A DNA stretch of 64,000 nucleotides. It comes from Nageia nagi. Lineage: Eukaryota > Pinophyta. The stretch covers positions 206,026,001 to 206,090,000 of the forward strand of contig JBITNC010000001.1 of NCBI GenBank assembly GCA_050084985.1, written 5' to 3'. This document shows positions 47,090 through 58,749 of the stretch, piece by piece. Numbering within the stretch: position 1 is the stretch's first letter; every line of letters begins with the position of its first letter. A program made the translations under genes and the position numbers. Below the pieces are notes generated by a model that saw nothing but the letters and a program-made list of their open reading frames with translations, was not told where the DNA came from and did no database searches.

Positions 47090-49200
47090 TTGAAATCCTT
47101 ATCCACAAATATGTCCATATTTGATTTACTTCAAACCTCCAAAGCTCATAAATATGCCCTTATGGAAGTTTTAAAATCCATAGAGGTGCAAGCCCAAGAT
47201 ATGGAAGCTTTTACTAATTTTATGGATCATATGCAATCATGTGATTCAAGTGCTATAACTTTTTATGAACATGAAATTATTGAGTCAATACTTCTTAGAC
47301 CTCACCCTCCTCTTTTCATTATTGCTTTTATGGAAGGCCAAATTTTTAAAAGAGTTTTGATTAATAATGGTTCAATTTTAAATGTTAGTTCTTCTTTAGC
47401 TTTGAACCATATTAACATACCTCAAAGTAGTCTATCCTCTTCCACTTTATAACTAAAGTCCTTCAATGACACTATTTCTACCACTATGGGCACTATAGTA
47501 TTGCTCCTCAAGGTGGGGCTAAGAACTTTGCATACTTTATTCCATGTCATTAAATGAACTTTACAATATAATATTTTACTTGGAACACCATGGATATATT
47601 AAATGAAGTTTTACCTTCTACATTGCATCAATGCATAAAATTTATTCATGAAGGCAAGTTAACATGTGTCAAAGCTGATCCTAAACCATTTTAGTATTGC
47701 AATTTTATTCCTTACTATGATGATTTCTTATCTTCTACACATATTGTGCCTTTTCTTCCACCTTCCACTTCTATTATTATGAATCCCATTATTGTTACAT
47801 CTTCTAATGTTGCGAATCCTGATATTGTTATATGTTCTAATTTTGTGACTCCTAGTGAGTTTCCTTCTAGTGGAGAGTCAAGTGATAAAGTGATTATTTC
47901 ATATACCTCATCTCAAGTTGGAGAATACAAATTGCTAAATCAAATTCTCAACTTGCCTACCATTCCTTCCCTTAGATATATGGTACATCCTTCAAGTTCT
48001 CTTCCATCAAAGATCCACATATTAAATCCATATCTTTCATTAAAGAGAAGAATTTTATGTCAAACACTCTTGAAACTAGTAAGGAACCTCACCCTTATTT
48101 GTCTTCTTTTGTTCATAATAATTTTTTTCTAAGTTTGCTTTTGCTTCTCAATATTTTGATGAGACTTGTGGTTGGAAAGGTCAAGGCCTTGGTAAATATG
48201 AGCATGGTATTATAGAACCTATTATTTTCAAACCATATTTACCCTTTGATAAATTAGGTTTGGGTTATCAAAAGTAAGCTTTTATCATTAGTTCACCCCA
48301 TGTCATTTCATGTGAAATAAAAACATCTATTTAAGAGCCTCTTTCTATCACTCAACTTTCTTATGATGAATTTGAAGAGAGGGTATCTTTAGAGAGTTTA
48401 TTTTTAAATACCCTTTTTTATGAAATTTTTCCTACCATAAACATTAGACCTTTTTCAACCCCTTCAATGTGGTTGATAATCCTATGTTATTTAATCATGG
48501 CCTTGATATTTTTGTGATTTTTTTTAATCTTTCTTTCAACATGATCATGGCTCTTGAATATGACATTGCTTCATCCCCTTAACATTTCATGCTTAATCAT
48601 GATTATGGGTAATTTAATCAAGAGTTTGCACATATTGAAGTGGATGAATTTTTTCATTTCAATTTTTTCATGTATTATTCTAATGTTGTATTTGACCATT
48701 CTATTTTCACTTTGTCTACATATTTGTATACACCTTTGACATACTTTTTGGATATCAGATTACATCGCATTCCTCTTGATGTTGATTACATTTATTTTTC
48801 TCTTGAAAATGATCCTATTAATCTTGATTATTTTTCATGTGATGAGTCTATAGTTAACCATTTTAGTGTCTATGCTCATTTACCATCATGTTATGAAGAT
48901 TCTTATCCTTCATTTTTAAACATGGATGATTATTTTGGGCAATTTCCTTGTACTTTTGATTCTTATGAGAATGCTATTTTACACATGGAGGAATATTTTT
49001 ATAAAGAAAATTCACAATATGAGGATGATGAACTTATTTTATTACCTTTACCTTCCCAATTGGATGACACTTCTCACATGCTCATTGAAAAAACAACTAA
49101 AGCTGACATTAGTGAAGATCCTAATATTCCCCATATTTTGTTACTTGGAAAGATATTAACGAAAGAAGAGAGAGTTATTCATTAAGATTATTAATAAGTA
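47090..49200 (+). pseudogene. T3 protease and linker with G-patch-like motif
   Basis: Protease (47090-47640): GQIFKRVLINNGSILNV, where Asn replaces the catalytic Asp, and NILLGTPWI. The linker holds CGWKGQGLGKYEHGIIEPI with a later LGLGYQ (about 48160-48275), which fits a G-patch better than T1 or T2 does. An acidic stretch (48640-49185, with MDDYFGQFPCTFDSYENA) leads to RT. The order is the same as in T1. Confidence 0.7.
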
Positions 49201-49254
49201 TATTAAAATATTTTCTTATAAATATTCTAATATGCTAGGATTGGATTTTGATTT

Positions 49255-49800
49255 TATTGTTCATAACCTTGTTCTTGAGAAAGATGCAAAACCCATTGAG
49301 AAAAAATTAAGAAAAATGCATCCAAAAATTGCACTCCTTGTTAAATAAGAACTTAAAATCTTTTGGATGTTGGTTTTATCACACCTATTGATTATCCTAC
49401 ATGGGTTTCTAATGTTGTTCTTGTTGGTGAGATAACATAAGGTATTCGAATATGCATTGATTTTCATGATATTAATAAAGCTTATCCAAAATATGATTTT
49501 CCTTTACCTAGCATTGATAAATCAGTAGATGAAACTATAGGTCATGAAATGATTTCACTCATGGATGGTTTTAGTGGCTAAAATTAGATTTATATTGCTA
49601 AAAATGATCAACATAAAATTGCTTTCACAACACCTTGGGGAACCTTTTGTTATAAGGTCTTGACCTTTGGTTTAAAGAATATAGGTGCCACATATCAACA
49701 TGACATGACATATATCTTTAATTACTACATGGGTGATATTATTAAATGTTATGTAAATGATATTTTGGTAAAATATAAAACTAAATATACATATAGAAGT
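49255..49800 (+). pseudogene. T3 reverse transcriptase
   Basis: KLRKMHPKIALLVK, then after a frameshift near 49365 DVGFITPIDYPTWVSNVV, ICIDFHDINKAYPKYDFPLPS, DQHKIAFTTPWGTFCYKV, GLKNIGATYQ and CYVNDILV. The catalytic YVDD is YVND, so the enzyme is dead. The residue pattern is Tat-type. Confidence 0.8.
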
Positions 49801-49829
49801 TCTTGTAAAGATTTTTGATAGACTTATTG

Positions 49830-51080
49830 AGCATAATGTAAGGCTTAATCCTAAAGAGTGTATTTTCTATAACTTCTAAAAAACTTTTGGCCTACAATGT
49901 TTCAAGAAGAGGAATTGAGGTTGATCCCACTAAAATTAAAGCTATAACTAAAATGCCTCCCCCTCATAATTCTCAATAGATAAGAAGTTTATCAGACAAA
50001 AGTAATGCAATTCATAGATTCATTACTCAATTATCTGATAAGTGCAAACCCTTTAATCATATTTTAAAAAAGGAGTAAAGTTTGAATGGATAGAGGAGTT
50101 CCAATAAAACTTTGACCAAATAAAAAAAAACCTTTATCTCATCCTATTTTGATCCCTCCCACCCCTTCAAAGCTATTTCACTTGTACATTTTTGTTCCAA
50201 ATATTGCTATTGGAACCATGTTGGCATAAAAGAATGACATGAACAAAGAGCAAGCTATTTATTATATAATTCAAACTCTTATTGAATATGAAGTTTGATT
50301 AATTAAAATTGAGAAATTATGCCTTGGTATTATCTTTGCAACACATAAATTAGGGCATTATATGCTAAATCATAAGACTTATGTTATTGTTATAAGTGAT
50401 CCTTTGAGATACTTGATGAGCCATGCATATGTTAATTCATGCACATATAAATGGATTATTCTTTTAATTAAATTTGACATTGAGTTTGTGAACCAAAAAT
50501 ATATAAAAGAATAAGTTATCACTGTTCAACTTGTTGAAGCTCCAATACATGATTCATAACCCTTGGCACTTGATTTACCCAATGATTCTATCTTTATTTT
50601 ACTTGAATATGAGGAATTTGTTGATACTAAAGAATAGGACTTTGATATTACCCTTTTATTTGATGGTTCAAAATATGAACAAGGGGGTGATGCTAGTATT
50701 GTTTTCATTACACCTCAAGTAGCACTCATCCCTTTATCTTTTAAGCTCAAATTCCCTTACACTATTAACATGGTTGAATATGAGGCCCTTATCCTTGGTA
50801 TCCAAACTATAATCAAGCTAAATTTCAAGAGCATTAAAATTATTGATGATTATTAAATTATTATTAATCAAGTACTTGGAACTTATCATTTCCATAATGA
50901 GATTCTAAAAATGTAAAACTATGTTGTTTACCAACTCCTCTTAAATTTTGATAAGTATACCATTGAATCTTCCCCAAGATCTACCAATAGATTTGCAAAC
51001 ATAATGGGTTACTTAGGTTCTCTCATTCCCTCTCAATAAAATCAAGACAAGCTTATTATTCATATTACAACTTTGCATAA
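49830..51080 (+). pseudogene. T3 RNase H and archaeal-type RNase H
   Basis: The first RNase H (about 50040-50560) is traceable in broken frames (ILKKGVKFEWIEEFQ, IEKLCLGIIFATHKL-like). The second (50641-51040) shows LLFDGSKYEQGGDASIVFIT, VEYEALILGI, IKIIDDY and SPRSTNRFANIMGYLGSL. The last catalytic Asp (RFAD in T1) is Asn here. The double RNase H again indicates the Tat lineage. Confidence 0.75.
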
Positions 51081-51149
51081 CCCCTCTTACATTGTTGGAC
51101 CCATCATTAATCAAATTGAAGTTGACAATGCTAATCCTTGGTATGCACT

Positions 51150-52385
51150 TGTAAAAAAACTTTCTTAATCTTGGAATTTTTCCCCAAGATATGACTAAAA
51201 TTGAAAGAAGATGCTTTAAATAAAAATGTGATAAATACACATTATTTGGGGACATACTTTATAAAAGAGGATATGAAGGAATCATTTTAATATGTCTTGA
51301 ACCTAATGAAATTCCCCTTGCATTATCTCTAGCACATTATGGTACATGTGGTGGCCAATTTTATGGTATGGAAATTGCAAAATTATTGTTAATAATGGGA
51401 TACATTTGGCCAACACTTGAAAAAGAATATGTTTCATATGTTAAAAAATGCATTAAGTGCCAAAAATTTACAAATATTCAGTATTTACCTTCTCAATAAT
51501 TGCAACCTATTACAACCATATGGCCCTTTTCACAATAGGTGTTAGACCTTATTATCCAAGTGTATCCCCATTCTTCACAAGGACATAAATTTATAATTAC
51601 TACCATTGAATATTTTACCAAATGGGTAGAATCCATGGCCTTAATTGAAGGTAAAGAAATTTAAATTATGGAGTTTATTGAGATCAACCTTTTTTGCAAA
51701 TTTGGAATCCCTTCTAAATTAATCATGGAGAATGGACTCCTTTTTAAAAATAAGGATGTTAGAACTTTATGTGACAAGTATCATATTCAATTAAGTTTCT
51801 CAACATCTTATTACCCTCAAGCTAATGGAAAAGTTGAATCCTCTGATAAAAACATTGTTAAAGCACTTCAAAAGTTTGTTGGAGACTCACAAAGGGATTT
51901 GTATACCAAACTTTCTTATACATTATGGGCTTATAGAACAAGCATTTGTACACCTATTGAAGTAACACCTTTTTCTTTAGTTTATGGTGCTGAAGCTATT
52001 TTACCTATTGAACTTGAAATTCAATCCCTTCATGTTCCTTTACAACAATTTATTAATGATACTACCTATAGGCAAGATAGGCTTACTCAACTTGATTTAC
52101 TTGATGAAAAATGCATAAGTGCACTTCTAAATTTGAGAATTTACCAAGAATGTATCAAGAGATATTATAATAAAAAAGTGCTTTATCATGAATTTGAAGT
52201 TGGTGACCTTGTCTTGAAGGAAAAATAACAAATTACAAGTCAACCAAGAGTAGAAAAGAGGAACATTTGTGCCTAATTGGTTGGGTCCTTACATTGTAAT
52301 GAGCAAATATGGTTCTAGAGCATACAAATTGGAAACCTTGGATGGTGTTGAAGAGCTTGAATCAATCAAAATCATTCACCTTTGA
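51150..52385 (+). pseudogene. T3 integrase
   Basis: Zinc module AHYGTCGGQF (second His now Gln) with KKCIKCQKF. The core has VLDLIIQV (D), KLIMENGLLFKNKDV (catalytic D now E) and YYPQANGKVESSDKN (E kept). 51668-52228 is open, through WAYRTSICTPIEVTPFSLVYG, AEAILPIELEIQSL and EFEVGDLVLKEK. The end, near 52385, keeps a HLxPFY-like HSPLTFLY in a shifted frame. Confidence 0.83.
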
Positions 52386-54925
52386 CCTTTCTATATGTAG
52401 ACTTCACAAGCAACCTTCAAATATTCAAAAAATGTTTTGCCAAAAATAATAAAAAATAGAAACTACCAAAAAAAGTAAAATATTTTATAAACACAAAAAT
52501 ACAAAATCCAAAAAGAGTTACATATCATGTGTTTTTTCATTAGTCACAATCCTCCCTTTACTTATCTTGGCATTATGAAAGGGTTTTCAAGAACTATAGC
52601 AAGTAGTTCAAGGTTCCTTTTCATTTATCACTTGTCTCATATAATCACTTTAGATCATTGTGTTTGGAGTCAATACTCAATGTTCTCCTACCTTTTAATG
52701 TCATCCTACCTTTTTTGGGTGCATGGGAAACACAAGCCACTCATCTCCGTATCCACACTTAGCTTAGTTATATCTTCTTGTATTTGCTTTGTCACCATTT
52801 AATACATGTATATATCACCATCATGACATTAATCATTAGATAATCTTTTCTACCTAGTCTAGTATAGAGCTAGTACATGTCCTACACATTAAGATGGAAC
52901 TTGGCCCTTATCTCTCTTCTCCTTTCCATCATGTCTTTTTTGTCTTGCCACATCAGTAGTTCTTCATCCTTCATCATTGCATCCATATGTTGGGGCCATT
53001 GATGACACTACTTAGCAATACTTGGAATTACTTGATAAAAGAGCTCATTCTCCATATTAAATGGAAGTCAACCCAAAATCCATTTTCACTTTTATTTTTT
53101 CCTTTCATTATTTTGTGATATCATTTGATCTCTTTTAAGTCTACTTATGTTAATTTTTAAGTTATTGTATCTTATTTTGATGAACTTTGCACTTTGTACT
53201 TTTGACACTTTGAAATTTTTGGCTTTCATTTGGCCTTCAAAAACTTACCTAACCATGTTGATTTCCTATGCAAATTATTTTTCTACTCCATAATTCTAAC
53301 TATTATCATATTCCATAAATTTCACTATGTTTTTGTTGCCCTTGCATTTTCTTTAGTCTCCCAAAGTGGGTTACTTGACCACTTTGAATACTTTTTCAAC
53401 CTATGTTGATTTGAGTCACTTTATCATTTTGTATTTAAATTTTATCTTATTTTGTCTTGTAATATATTATCATTCCTTAACAAGTCATTTTGACTTGATT
53501 TGTAGCCATTTCCAAGTCCATTTTATTTTAGGACCAAAGGTCCTAAAATTTGACACCTTGAAAAGTTACCTTTGGTTTGCTAGTTTCAAACCTATTAAAC
53601 TATGTATATTTTTTATTTTTTTAGTTTCTTATGGGTCTAAGTTGTACCATAAATCATAACTTTAAATTTCAAAGCTTAATTTTAGCATTTGATACCTTTT
53701 TGAAGCTCAAATAGAAGCCTACTCGAAATGGTGTATTTTTAATGAGCACTAAAGGTTTTTCATAAAGTCAAAGTTGACTTCTTTGAAAATAAGTCAAATG
53801 AACTTCATTTTTCAAGCCATGTTTTTTAGCACTTAGATTTTTTATCCACCTATCATATCATCAAACTTGTTTTGACAACCAAAATGGTGGTTTCTTGTTT
53901 TTGAATGTCAAATTTAGTCATTTTTCACTTTTTCCAAGGTCTCAAAATTAGCAAAGTTTTATTTTGGTTCATTTTAGTTACCTTTTTGTAACATGTTTGG
54001 ATTGAGATTGGTTTACCTTATGAATTGCTTAAATTTAAATTTTTAGTGTGTCATTAGGGTTAATCTTTCATCATGTATTTAGCACCTTTTTGATGTCTTT
54101 TATATCATTTTTAGTGTATTTTTGCTTATAGATTTTATGTATGTCCACTTGTTGATTTAATCAAGTTATCCATTTTTAGTCAATCTTTTACATATTTATC
54201 TTGTAATTACATGTGTTTGATCTTTCACTTATTATTTTTATTAATGTTTCATTATCTTTTCTCAATGAATTGTTATCTTTTTTATCTTTTTATCATTATT
54301 TTTTCATTGTTATTTTCACATTCTTATGTGATGGTTATATTTTTTATTTTATTGTTCTTATCTTTTTACAATGTTTTTCATTCCTTTTTCATTTAAACAT
54401 TTTATTTAATATTGATTATCATTGTTCTTTTGTTATCATTTTGTCCATTTTTAACTCTTATTTTTATCAAGTGTGCTCATTTGTGAATGTGATTATCCAT
54501 ACATGTTCTTTTTCCATACATAGTATCAAAAAATATTTAACCTTTGAACATTGCATTTTCATGTACAACATAGATCATAACACATACATGTATTACATAC
54601 ATCTAAACATAGTCTAAATAATTGTACATCATAAACCTATAGCATGCATATAAAATATTTATTGCATCCACCATAAATCTAGCACATACATAAACTATGC
54701 ACTGCATCCAATCAAAACATAAATAACACACATCATGCATCAAACTATATATATATTAAAAGGGCCTCCTAGCCATAAAAAAAAATACATCAATGATACA
54801 TATGATACACTAGCATATAGAACCTCATCTACACATCAGCATCATCCATGTCTCAAATGATGTGAAATCAATGGTCAAGAGGAGTGGTGATGTGATCAAC
54901 TATATTGCCTTGTATGATGTGATCT
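52386..54925 (+). other. T3 spacer between integrase and antisense PMD gene
   Basis: AT- and T-rich, with no recognisable coding region. Open stretches at 53366-53659 and 54213-54617 give only Phe/Ile/Leu/Tyr-rich strings typical of T-rich DNA. I do not find the duplicated-domain extra ORF of T1/T2 here. Confidence 0.5.
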
Positions 54926-56043
54926 TTAAGAAGTTATGGGCATCTAGTGTGTCCCATTTCTCATCACCTTCATTGAGTATGTTAACACCACTAGAATATG
55001 GTGTCAAATCCTCCCAAACTCCTCCTCATACACTATGATTCTCTCATTCACCTCCATTAGGTGATGGGTTTGGTCATCCACTTTTTACTTCAACATGGTG
55101 ATGTGTTGCTACAACATCACCAAATCTCCATCTAAGTTAGATATCCTTATTAGTGCCACTACCATATCTCCTCCCTCTTGAATTATAGGAGGATCCATCA
55201 CTACACTACCAATCCCCTAGCTTTGTTGACTATAATCAATCCTCTAGCTATAATCTTTACCATCACCTCCACCATCACCCCCTCAATTCCCTCCATCATC
55301 ACCTATAACTACCACTAATACCACCTTGACTATTGCATCACCATCTCCCACATCCCCTCCATATTTGCTTACCAGGGGAGCCATGACTACTAACCAACCT
55401 TCCCAATACTAATTATATATCAACATTATCCCTACATACCTAACCATTAAGATCATAACTAAGGGATCCAACTCTAGCCTAATCTTGGTGTATACTACTA
55501 ATTATAGTCCATATAGTTTATACTTATTGTATAATATAGGTACCTCTAGCACATCCTATATCAAACCCACCTATTGTGTGACCCTATCAAAGTATAAAAA
55601 CTTTGCCTCATCCTAATGAGTCATGACCCACCTCATGCCTCATATAGGTCATATCTATAAGTGACCTCATAGTCAAAGCCTTCCATCCCCCATTAGAGAT
55701 GCCACTAGTCTACTTTGATCAATCCTATTATGGCCTCTTGATGGAAAAAATTTACACCCGCTCCAATCATATTCTCCCCATACATTGGGACCCTAAATAT
55801 CTTCCATACATTCTCTAGAGTGATTATGCACTCTCTAGTTGATAGAATTAAGTATTTTTGGAGGCATCCCACCTCTCCACTAATGCAGTCACATATCCAC
55901 TATCACATGTGATGGGATCCATCATCCCTTCATACCTAATACCAATTATAAATATCCACTTCCAATCCTCATTGATCATCATCATCTGATGTAGATCCTA
56001 GATCGATTGAAAGTGATGGTACATATCTACCCTATCATCAACC
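54926..56043 (-). pseudogene. Antisense PMD protein gene carried by T3, main exon, degenerate
   Basis: The exon starts directly after a T-rich tract ending ctaatag, reading gttgatgatagg: acceptor and first codon Val match exon 2 of the T1/T2 genes. The frame gives VDDRVDMYHHFQSI, EDWKWIFIIGIRYEGMMDP, TCDSGYVTALVERWDASKNT, then after a 1-nt shift IITLENVWKIFRVPMYGE. These match the PMD N-terminal core (TALVERW, TLENVWKIF). Towards the end (about 54960-55170) RISNLDGDLVMLQQHITML and HHLMEVNERIIVYEEEF look coiled-coil, as in T1. It is antisense to T3 pol and between pol and the 3' LTR. Exon 1 is not resolved. Confidence 0.7.
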
Positions 56044-56898
56044 TATTAGAAATCATAAAAAATCAACTCTTTATCAAAAATGCCTAGGATTAGGGTATTT
56101 TTTTTTCTAGCCTCTATGAAACATGGGACCTCCATATGTTTCTAGGAGGTAAACATGGGTACCCCTAGCATTTATCCTTGGGAAACACTAGGACCCCCTA
56201 TGTTTCTATTTTTTAACCCTATTTGGGCCTAGATTTAGTCTAAATTTTCTATTTTTCATCTTCTAAATACCCATATATGTTTTGTCTAGTGTTTTTCCCT
56301 ATTTATTAGTTTATTTTAGCCATTTTTATTTATATTTTCCCTCCCTATGTCTATTTCCCTACTTTCCTCCTTTTCTATAATTAATTAACTTAAAAACTTA
56401 ATTAAGTGCAAGATTAGGATTTAGCACCAACCTAGAGGGCCCATGGCCTATTTTGGTGGTGACATATTTATTCCATGTCAAAAGTATTATATAAGAAATA
56501 GGAGGAGGTGGCAAGATTAGAGCCTCATCAACATGAATGAACAAATTAGAATGAGCTAGGTTAGCCCTAGGTATTCCCTTTTAAAGTTACTTGACCAAAC
56601 TTGAAGTTGCATTTTTTTCCTATCTAAAAAAATGCCTTAACATTTTGGGAATGCAATCATGCTTCAAGAATCTAGTTGCATTTTTGAAATGTGGTTAAAT
56701 TTATGAAACATAATCATATATTTTCCTTTATCTTTTCTCTCTCTCATTTTCTTCCCTTTTCCGTATCTTTCACAATCAAACACATCCCTGCTTCTTTACC
56801 TTTCCACAAATGTGTTTGAGGGGGATCACATGTATCACTTGGGGAAGTTAGTCATCACACCACATTCATTTCATATTAGTCAAAATTAGGTTTTTTCA
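56044..56898. other. T3 segment between the PMD gene and PPT
   Basis: No coding signal. It should contain the 5' exon, intron and promoter of the antisense gene. A minus-strand ATGTCACCACC at about 56462 recalls the MPP start of the T1/T2 genes but has no convincing donor site after it. Confidence 0.35.
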
Positions 56899-56940
56899 TT
56901 GCATTTAACCTAGGAAAAATGCAAATAAAAAGGGGTAAAA
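56899..56940 (+). other. T3 stem-loop and polypurine tract
   Basis: Arms TTGCATTT (56899-56906) and AAATGCAA (56917-56924) enclose a 10-nt loop. Sixteen bases later the LTR begins, preceded by aaaaaggggtaaaa, which differs from the T1/T2 PPT by one base. Confidence 0.75.
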
Positions 56941-57059
56941 TGTAGACACACAAATTTAGCACTAACCACTACATTTGACACAACACTTTTTTATCATTAC
57001 ATTGCTTGATTATTTAGTTAATCTGGTTATATTTAATAATACTTTATCAATTATTGATT

Positions 57060-57720
57060 ATTTTTTATCATAATCATTTTCTTTAAAATCAAATTTAACT
57101 TAGTTATATTTATTACATTTCAATCATAGTCATTTGCTTTACAAAATACAATTAAACTTAGTCATTTTTAAGGTATTTTTGATCATTATCATTTGCTTGG
57201 AAATTGCAATTAAACTTAGTCATGTTTATTGTGTTTTGAATTTTAATTATTTTCTTGGAAATCATAATTAAACTTAGTCATGTTTATTATATTTTTATCT
57301 TAATCATTTTCTTGAAAATAGTAATTAAACTTAGTCATTTTTATTGTGTTTTGATCATAGTCATTTACTTTAGAAAATGAAATTAAACTTAGTCATGTTT
57401 AATGTATTTTTGATCATAATCATTTATTGGAAAATTGCAATTAAACTTAGTCATGTTTATTGCATTTTGATCATATTCATTTAAGAAATATAATTAGTAT
57501 TAGTCATATTAATTATATTTTTGATCATAGTCATTTATGGTTAAAGAGAAATTAAATTTAGTCATATTTATTATACATTGAACCATAGTTATTTATTTGA
57601 AAATTATAATTAACATTAGTCATGTTGTTTATAATTTCATCATAGCTAGTTAAGCCTAAATATAATTAACATAGTCATGATTAATTATATTTGATCATTT
57701 ATTTTATTTTGTCAAAATTA
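57060..57720 (+). repeat. Tandem array, unit about 57 bp, about 11 copies
   Basis: Each unit has a core such as aaacttagtcatgtttattg, then ttttgatcatagtcattt and a ttggaaaattgcaatt-like end. Units start near 57107, 57154, 57212, 57270, 57327, 57386, 57443, 57501, 57558, 57615 and 57672, at about 57-58 bp spacing. Divergence rises toward the right end. Confidence 0.88.
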
Positions 57721-58085
57721 TTATTATATTGATGTTTATTAATGTTGTTCACATTAATATGACTAATTTATTTATTGTCTATTTTGGAAGAAAATAGCTA
57801 GATAAGAATTTACATCTAACCTTGCCATGTCATTAATGATTCATACATCAAGAAAATAAAGATATTTGATACTTAAGTCATTGATTCATGACTCACTAGT
57901 TATGCTCCAAATATTCTCAATAGATAAAAGATAATAGAATTGAATGGATATGTCTCTAATTTGTCTCCAACTAGATCATATGCCAATCCAATTTGAATCC
58001 AATCAAAGATCAATCAAGCAATAATCATTTTTAAATTGAAATTCCTATGGATTCTAAATTGATGATTTGGCATATTTGAAAAATC

Positions 58086-58093
58086 TATAAAAA
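58086..58093 (+). promoter_or_regulatory. Probable TATA box in the T3 LTR
   Basis: TATAAAAA in the context aaaatctataaaaatagg on the element strand, downstream of the tandem array, about 1.15 kb into the LTR. Confidence 0.45.
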
Positions 58094-58567
58094 TAGGTCT
58101 ACATCTCTATTTTGAGGCTAGAAACTAGGGCAAATATTGAGCTTCAAATTTGTTGATTCCTAAGTCCTTGAAGTGATGAATTTTGAAGTTACTACATTGA
58201 ATAATCTCTCACAAGCATTAGAAAAGAGTTATTGGAAACCATTAGTGTTAGGGCAAGCTAGGAATTAGTCATTTCAAGCTTTACTCCTCTTATCAAACTA
58301 GAGACACACCATCATGCTTCTCGACCTTATTTTCATGTTCTATCTCTATAGTAGGCTTATCTTATTCTATGATCAAAATTGACTTTTGAATCTAGTTCTC
58401 TATGTTTATAGGTTGCAAAACATCTAGTGCCTCTTTATTTTGATAATGAAATACTACCATATTTGGGAAATACCCCCATATTTTATAAATGCCTAGGGTC
58501 ACCATGTTTTGGTAGTGTTGATAGTTTGGATCTATCTTTGTATTTGATTAGCTACATCAGGTACCAT

Positions 58568-58613
58568 CATCCTTGTAGTTATTTTTTGAATTTAACCCTT
58601 ATATATATATATG

Positions 58614-58644
<31 letters not shown>

Positions 58645-58749
58645 GTATATGTATATGTATATGTATATATATACATATACATACATATATATACATACAT
58701 ACATACATATATATTTAAGGGTTAGGTTCAAAAAATAACCACAAGGATG
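58568..58749. repeat. Foldback with 34-bp arms around a TA/TATG microsatellite
   Basis: Left arm 58568-58601 (starts catccttgtagttatttttt) and right arm 58716-58749 are inverted copies with three mismatches. The middle (58602-58715) is alternating ta, tatg and tacata, itself self-complementary, so the whole can form one long hairpin. It may be a small MITE. The open frame across it (58427-58738) yields only Tyr/Ile/Met repeats and is not a gene. Confidence 0.8.

Larger units (their letters stand above)
44765..58416 (+). mobile_element. T3: old Tat-lineage element (+), 5' end outside the window
   Basis: Gag, protease, G-patch-like motif, RT, two RNase H domains, integrase, spacer, antisense PMD gene, stem-loop, PPT and 3' LTR can be followed on the plus strand. 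It shares motifs with T1/T2 pol, including CNEPIHPS in Gag, but is far diverged at nucleotide level. Many frameshifts and lost catalytic residues (protease D to N, YVDD to YVND, integrase D to E) mark it as the oldest copy. No 5' LTR is seen between 44765 and gag, so its start probably lies left of the window beyond Ch1. The 3' limit is approximate. Confidence 0.75.
56941..58416 (+). repeat. T3 3' LTR (right limit uncertain)
   Basis: The start TGTAGACACA after the PPT matches the T1/T2 LTR start TGTAGACACC. It holds the tandem array at 57060-57720 and a TATA box at 58086-58093. No partner LTR is in the window, so the end is a guess; gttgca near 58416 is one possible CA terminus. Confidence 0.6.

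Noticed and set aside
54213-54617. Open frame of 134 codons, Phe/Ile/Leu/Tyr-rich, looks like a membrane protein
   Set aside because: T-rich DNA gives such strings by chance in two frames at once; no start context, no homolog pattern.
58427-58738. Open frame of 103 codons
   Set aside because: Its second half is only Tyr/Val/Ile/Met repeats from a TA/TATG microsatellite inside a foldback; the first half has no family signal.
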